DNA from: Vreelandella subglaciescola
GTDB taxonomy: Bacteria > Pseudomonadota > Gammaproteobacteria > Pseudomonadales > Halomonadaceae
Direction of reading: 5' to 3'
Assembly: GCF_900142895.1 (NCBI RefSeq)
Contig: NZ_LT670847.1
Location: 1,612,001 to 1,676,000, forward strand
DNA: 64,000 nt
Part shown: one piece after another, positions 59,602 through 64,000 of the stretch
Layout of the letters: each line of letters opens with the position of its first letter
How positions within the stretch are numbered: position 1 is the first letter of the stretch
Made by a program: the position numbers and the translations under genes
Notes under the pieces: generated by a model
Databases searched by the model: none
Told to the model about the DNA's origin: nothing
Seen by the model: the letters and a program-made list of their open reading frames with translations, nothing else

Positions 59602-62262
59602 TCAGTCACCCAGTCGCACGCCCCACTGTGGGCTATAGGTGCAAGCCTCATCGGCATCAACAAGCCACGGCTGTGCGTAGTGCAGCGCTTTATGCTGTTC
59701 CTGTAGTGCCTCCCACCGCTGTTGATAAGGCGTCGGTAGTACTGCCAACTTGGCTGCTTGGCTCTGGCGTAGCTTGGCTTGACTCAGCATGGCGGCGTGA
59801 TGCTCACCGGAAGCCCAAAGCGTCAGGTCGCCTTCAGCGGTGCGCACCAGCAGCACGACGTTAACCGTCGGCTCGTCAATCAAGCGCGTGCCGATCTCCT
59901 GCTCCTCTTGCCACTGTTGGCCGCTGATGTAGCCGTCTTCCAGCCTGAGCGAGTTGAAGTTGGCCATGGAGGCAGCCATTTTCTGCATGCCTTTTTGCTC
60001 AAAACGCGCGTCCTGGAGCGCGTCGGGCACAAGGTCAATCACGGCCCCGTAAACACTCTCCAACAGCTGACGCGCGTCATCCGGCATCCGCAAGGCGCCA
60101 GCCTCGCGCAAGACACGCTGAGTCAGCCACATAAGAGAGGTATCGCGGTATACCGCCTGGGTCCCCGGAAGTGCCCGCTGCAGCCACTGAGCATCCGGCG
60201 AGTCGGTCCATTCAGGAGCCAAAACCTGTAATAGCGGTTCTCTGCGGGGACCCCGTGCGTGACGCTGCAAACGCCCGGCACGCTGGATTAGCAAATCAAT
60301 CGGGGCGATATCGCTGATCATCAGGTCAACGTCGCAATCCAGCGACTCCTGGAAAACCTGGGTACTGATCAGTACCTGCCCGCGGCGGATATCGGGTGTG
60401 GAGTGCTTGCCCAAACGCTGGATAACATCGGCTTCAATACGCTGACGGTCGCACATGGCAAAGCGGCTATGGAAAAGCAAACAGCGCGTGGCATCGGGGT
60501 GGCGTTGTTGGATGGCTTCGAAGGCCCGAATGGCATCGTCCACGGTATTACGCACCCAGGCGACGCACTCTCCTCTAGATACCGCCTCAAGTATGGCGTC
60601 AACGCCCTGCTCTTCGTCGGTTAACCAGCCGATATCCACAGAGCGGGCAACTTCAGGCCGCGTTGCCAAAGCCGTTTCAGTCACGCCATGGGAACCTGTA
60701 TGAGTCAGCAACGGAAAGTCATACTGCTGCGAGGCCTGGGGCTCCACTCCCAGACCCGCTTGCCAGGCGTGAAGCAGCTCATCACGCATACGTAGCGGCA
60801 AAGTTGCGGTTAGCAGAATGGCACTGCCGCCCTGACGGGCGTGGTAGGTCAAAAGCTGGCCGAGAAGACCCTGCATGTAGTGGTCATAAGCGTGGACTTC
60901 ATCCACCACCAGCACCTTGCGTGCCAGCCCGTAGAGCCGTAATGACTGGTGCCTGAAAGGCAGCAGCGCCATCAATGCCTGGTCGATTGTCCCCACGCCC
61001 ACGTCTGCCAACAGAGCCTTTTTTCGCGAGTCGGCAAGCCAGCGATTACACCGGCTGGAAGCAGTCATATCGTTGGCGGCATATTCGCCGTCTTCGGGCT
61101 GGGCATCTTCCACCGAGCCCATGAACTCATCATTGAGATCCCGAGCGCCGTGAGACAGCACCAGCGAGGGTGCAGAATCCGACGTAAAGAAATGCCGATG
61201 AAGGTTGCCCATTCGGGAGTACATGGCGTTGGATGTCGCCATGGTAGGTAGCGCGAAGTAGAGGCCCTCGCCGTGCCCCGCTGCCAGCAGCCGCTGGGTG
61301 AGTATGCAAGCTGCCTCGGTTTTTCCGGCCCCGGTCACGTCTTCAAGAATGCATAGCTGCGGCCCATCTGAAAGCGTTAGCTCTTCTGTCGCTTTTTGCA
61401 GGGGCGTCGGCGTTATCTGCGGACTATCAAACCAGCTCGCCATGCCGGTATACGGCAGGGCTTTGGGCCGGCGGGCAAAGCCCGTTCCTTTCAGCACCGC
61501 TTCAGCTCGCTTAAGCGCCAGCGTCCAGTATTCCGCTAGCGACATTTGCTCCTGACAGTACGTGAAATATTCGCGACTGGATCCGAGCCAGTCACTTAGC
61601 GTGGCCCAGCCGGCAATGGTCCAACTTAACGCTTGCAGCGTGTCGCGCCAGTCAGAAGATGACAGCTGTTCTACCGTCCAAACCGGTGGGACGATTCTCC
61701 CCCAGTCGGCAATAAAATGCCGAGCGGCCTCGACGTCATTACCGGATTCATCATGGATAAAAAACTGCTCAGCTCGGCACTGGCCGCTTTCCACCGGCTT
61801 ACCGTGGTGGCCAAAAAACGGGGTGGAAAGCATGGTTAGCGTTTTACCAAGCTGCCGCCTCTGCTTGCTGGCTAGCCTACCGTGCGGCCATTGCAAAGTG
61901 TCGCACCCGAGCCATTCAATCCAGTTTGCCTGCCAAAGCACGGCACCCAAACGATCATGTCGCTCGAGATAGGTAGGAGCGTTTGCTGACGGCACCAATT
62001 CAGCGCGAGACGGTTGAAAAAGCCCTTGGAATGCCCTGGAAAACTTGCCCAGGTCGTGAATTCCCAGCCAGAAAACCAACAGCTTGCGCAATGCGTCTGG
62101 CTCAAGCCCGAGCCGGGCAGCCAGCTGCTGGGTCAACCTTTTTTCCGGTGCCAGCAAATGCCAGCCCACGGCGGCTACGTCCAGGCTGTGATAAGGCAGT
62201 AAGTGGCATTCCGCATTGCCGTCGTCAGAGGCGGCTTTTCCCCAATAAGAAAAATACGACAT
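59602..62262 (-). CDS. cas3: CRISPR nuclease-helicase Cas3, type I-E
   Basis: An 886-residue HD nuclease fused to an SF2 helicase. HD motifs lie in LLPYHSLDVAAVGWHLL and FWLGIHDLGKFSRAFQ, Walker A in LEDVTGAGKTEAACI, DEVH in VVDEVHAYDHYMQG, and motif VI in IQRAGRLQRH. It shreds target DNA after Cascade binding. A 93-base gap separates it from cse1. It is divergent from the zinc operon. Confidence 0.96.
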   Translation of the reverse strand: MSYFSYWGKAASDDGNAECHLLPYHSLDVAAVGWHLLAPEKRLTQQLAARLGLEPDALRKLLVFWLGIHDLGKFSRAFQGLFQPSRAELVPSANAPTYLERHDRLGAVLWQANWIEWLGCDTLQWPHGRLASKQRRQLGKTLTMLSTPFFGHHGKPVESGQCRAEQFFIHDESGNDVEAARHFIADWGRIVPPVWTVEQLSSSDWRDTLQALSWTIAGWATLSDWLGSSREYFTYCQEQMSLAEYWTLALKRAEAVLKGTGFARRPKALPYTGMASWFDSPQITPTPLQKATEELTLSDGPQLCILEDVTGAGKTEAACILTQRLLAAGHGEGLYFALPTMATSNAMYSRMGNLHRHFFTSDSAPSLVLSHGARDLNDEFMGSVEDAQPEDGEYAANDMTASSRCNRWLADSRKKALLADVGVGTIDQALMALLPFRHQSLRLYGLARKVLVVDEVHAYDHYMQGLLGQLLTYHARQGGSAILLTATLPLRMRDELLHAWQAGLGVEPQASQQYDFPLLTHTGSHGVTETALATRPEVARSVDIGWLTDEEQGVDAILEAVSRGECVAWVRNTVDDAIRAFEAIQQRHPDATRCLLFHSRFAMCDRQRIEADVIQRLGKHSTPDIRRGQVLISTQVFQESLDCDVDLMISDIAPIDLLIQRAGRLQRHARGPRREPLLQVLAPEWTDSPDAQWLQRALPGTQAVYRDTSLMWLTQRVLREAGALRMPDDARQLLESVYGAVIDLVPDALQDARFEQKGMQKMAASMANFNSLRLEDGYISGQQWQEEQEIGTRLIDEPTVNVVLLVRTAEGDLTLWASGEHHAAMLSQAKLRQSQAAKLAVLPTPYQQRWEALQEQHKALHYAQPWLVDADEACTYSPQWGVRLGD

Positions 62263-62418
62263 CGTTGCTTCCTTGCTCCGTGTACATTTTCCCTATCTAA
62301 GCATTTCTACCTACACCCGACCATTGACTCGCATCATCTTTCGCCGTGACTTCTCTGTGAAGCAAACCTCTCGCAACGCGCTGAAAAAATCGTCTCGGCA
62401 ATTCCCTCGACACGTTTT

Positions 62419-62431
62419 GTTATGTTATAAC
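62419..62431. promoter_or_regulatory. Candidate Zur operator
   Basis: GTTATGTTATAAC reads GTTATAACATAAC on the other strand, the core of the Zur box in pseudomonads. It lies 52 bases before the His-rich gene and 157 bases upstream of cas3 on the other strand. Confidence 0.65.
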
Positions 62432-62482
62432 AACGCTTCTTTTTCATGCCGATTGCATCAGCACCACCGCTGGGGAAACACC

Positions 62483-62665
62483 ATGCACGCACAACACCGT
62501 AGCGCGGGAGCCCACGACGCTCACTCGCCCCCTCACCGGCACAATCGCGAGGGGCCGTGCCATTTTTCGTTGATGTCGCTGTCGGCAGTGCGGCGGTTGG
62601 CGCTTTGCGCCTTGCCGTTGTTGGCGTTGTGGGGTCTGGTGGCGTGGGCCGCGGGGTGGTTGTGA
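62483..62665 (+). CDS. Short His-rich membrane protein of the zinc operon
   Basis: A 60-residue product: a His-rich soluble part (MHAQHRSAGAHDAHSPPHRH) and one C-terminal helix (LALCALPLLALWGLVAWAAG). The stop overlaps the znuC start by one base (TGATG). I know no firm family; composition and position suggest a metal-binding accessory. Confidence 0.6.
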   Translation: MHAQHRSAGAHDAHSPPHRHNREGPCHFSLMSLSAVRRLALCALPLLALWGLVAWAAGWL

Positions 62666-63375
62666 TGGCTCAGGCGGCAAAACTCCGGCTACATAACCTG
62701 CATTTGGCTCAGGCGCGGCGCAGCGTGCTGGAGGGGCTTGACGGTGCTTTTTCCAGCGGCGCAATTACCGCGCTGATCGGCGCTAACGGGGCGGGCAAAA
62801 GCACGCTGGTACAGGCGCTGATGGGCGAGCTGCGACCGCTTTCCGGCAAGGTCGAATGCAGCGTTCCCAAGGCAAGGCGCGCCTGGTTGCCCCAGCAGCT
62901 GGCGCTGGATTTATCGTTTCCCATGAGCGTGGAAGAGCTGGTGATGACCGGCAGCTGGCCAAGCCACGGCGCGCTTAAAGGCTACTGCGCGGCGCACTAC
63001 CGCCGCGGCCGCGAGATCATGACGCGGCTGGGGATTTCAGCGTTGGCGCATCGGCCGCTGGGCGAGCTTTCCGGCGGCCAGCGCCAGCGCGCCCTGATTG
63101 GCCGCACGCTGATGCAGGAAGCCGAACTTTTGCTGCTTGACGAGCCGTTTGCCAACGTCGATAGCGAGACGGTCGATATTTTGATTCCGATTATTCGCCA
63201 GATGGCCGACGACGGCGCCACGATTATCGTCGTGCTCCACGATATGGATCACCTCAAGCGCCTGGCCGATGCCGTCTTGCTGCTGCGCGATGGCCACGGC
63301 CACTGGCTGGCACCGAGCGAGGTGGCCGCGCCGTCGTATTTATCCACAGGAGGTCGCCATGCTGGATCTGCTTAA
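62665..63375 (+). CDS. znuC: Zinc ABC transporter, ATPase
   Basis: A 236-residue ABC ATPase of the metal-uptake type: Walker A LIGANGAGKSTLVQALMGEL, signature [16 protein letters not shown], Walker B LLLLDEPFANVD and the H-loop VVLHDMDHL. The Zur-like site and the partner permease favour zinc over manganese or iron. The start at 62665 is supported by overlap with the upstream gene. Confidence 0.88.
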   Translation: MAQAAKLRLHNLHLAQARRSVLEGLDGAFSSGAITALIGANGAGKSTLVQALMGELRPLSGKVECSVPKARRAWLPQQLALDLSFPMSVEELVMTGSWPSHGALKGYCAAHYRRGREIMTRLGISALAHRPLGELSGGQRQRALIGRTLMQEAELLLLDEPFANVDSETVDILIPIIRQMADDGATIIVVLHDMDHLKRLADAVLLLRDGHGHWLAPSEVAAPSYLSTGGRHAGSA

Positions 63376-64000
63376 CGCCTGGCTGATTGCGCCGTTCGAC
63401 TACGGCTTTATGCGCCGCGCCGTGGTCGGCGGGCTGGCGCTTTCGTTGGCCGCCCCGCCGCTGGGGGTATTTCTGGTGCTGCGCGGCATGAGCCTGATTG
63501 GCGACGCCATGGCGCACGCCATTTTACCCGGCGTGGCGCTGGGCTTTTTGGTGGCGGGGTTTTCGCTGCCGATGATGAGCCTGGGCGGCGTGTTGTTTGG
63601 CCTGGCCGTGGCGCTGCTGGCCGGCGCGGTGTCGAAAATGGGCGGCCAGCGCGAGGACGCGGCCATGGCGAGCTTCTTTATTATCTCGCTCGCCGCCGGG
63701 GTGATGTTGATTTCGCTGGGCGGCAGCAGCGTCGATCTCACCCACGTGCTGTTCGGCTCGGTGCTGGCGATCAATTCAACGGCGCTGGTGCTGATTGCAA
63801 CGATCAGCAGCGCGATTGTGATCACGCTGGCGGTGATTTTTCGCGCGCTGGTGGTGGAATGCCTCGACCCGCTGTTTTTGCGCGGCCAGAGCCGGCGCAG
63901 CGGCTGGGTGCACAGCGTGTTTCTGGGGCTTCTGGTGCTGAACCTGACCGCCGGCTTTCAAACGCTGGGCACGCTGATGGCGGTGGGCCTGATGATGCTG
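63359..64000 (+). CDS. znuB: Zinc ABC transporter, permease (cut by window edge)
   Basis: 214 codons of an ABC-3 family permease: FDYGFMRRAVVGGLALSLAA, VLRGMSLIGDAMAHAILPGV and FGSVLAINSTALVLIATIS. Several helices seen. It overlaps znuC by 17 bases and has AGGAGGT before its start. The C-terminus is outside the window. Confidence 0.88.
   Translation, partial: MLDLLNAWLIAPFDYGFMRRAVVGGLALSLAAPPLGVFLVLRGMSLIGDAMAHAILPGVALGFLVAGFSLPMMSLGGVLFGLAVALLAGAVSKMGGQREDAAMASFFIISLAAGVMLISLGGSSVDLTHVLFGSVLAINSTALVLIATISSAIVITLAVIFRALVVECLDPLFLRGQSRRSGWVHSVFLGLLVLNLTAGFQTLGTLMAVGLMML

Overview
The window is chromosomal DNA of a GC-rich gammaproteobacterium, most likely a halophile of the Halomonadaceae (Halomonas-like). 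The ribF-ileS-lspA-fkpB-ispH order, the NhaD-type Na+/H+ antiporter, the DUF1853 protein and the glnA-ntrB-ntrC block fit that family. The genus is an inference from gene content, not from rRNA.

Layout: 1-2493 is a minor-pilin operon (pilE-fimT-pilV-pilW-pilX, minus strand, running off the left edge). 2544-10579 is housekeeping (ispH, fkpB, lspA, ileS, ribF, murJ, rpsT). 10867-14119 has fliD with its own sigma-28-type promoter, and nhaD. 14130-15756 is a scar: an internally deleted IS30-family element between a glutathione S-transferase gene that lost its 5' end and a PAS-protein gene that lost its 3' end. 15870-22869 holds a CBS-GGDEF protein, DUF1853, proB, obgE, rpmA, rplU, ispB and tRNA-Pro(CGG). 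22907-29023 is a type I restriction-modification operon (hsdM-hsdS-rhuM/fic-hsdR). 29166-41164 is metabolism and transport (ddh, pncB, a histone-deacetylase-like amidohydrolase, a GIY-YIG protein, argE, ugpBAEC with a candidate Pho box, PAP2 phosphatase, YqiA-like esterase, ChaN-like protein). 41139-45597 is nitrogen control (ntrC, ntrB, a DUF4124 protein, glnA with a sigma-54-type promoter).

46005-62262 is a complete type I-E CRISPR-Cas locus on the minus strand: cas3, cse1, cse2, cas7e, cas5e, cas6e, cas1, cas2, an AT-rich leader, then an array of 75 identical 29-bp repeats and one degenerate terminal repeat. The array is split into 58 leader-proximal and 17 leader-distal repeats by 2,641 bp of AT-richer, plasmid-like DNA (47072-49712) that lies flush against a complete repeat on each side. 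The insert carries a 5'-truncated parA, a ribbon-helix-helix parB-like gene, an MvaT/H-NS-family silencer, a TM2 membrane protein, a 32-codon membrane ORF and two unknown genes, one truncated exactly at the right-hand repeat. It looks like plasmid DNA captured by the array, either through spacer-protospacer recombination or as an aberrant giant spacer. It puts an H-NS-family gene on the pre-crRNA strand and a terminator between the leader and the 17 oldest repeats. This is the most unusual feature of the window.

62419-64000 begins a zinc-uptake operon (Zur-like palindrome, a short His-rich membrane protein, znuC, and a znuB cut by the right edge), divergent from cas3.
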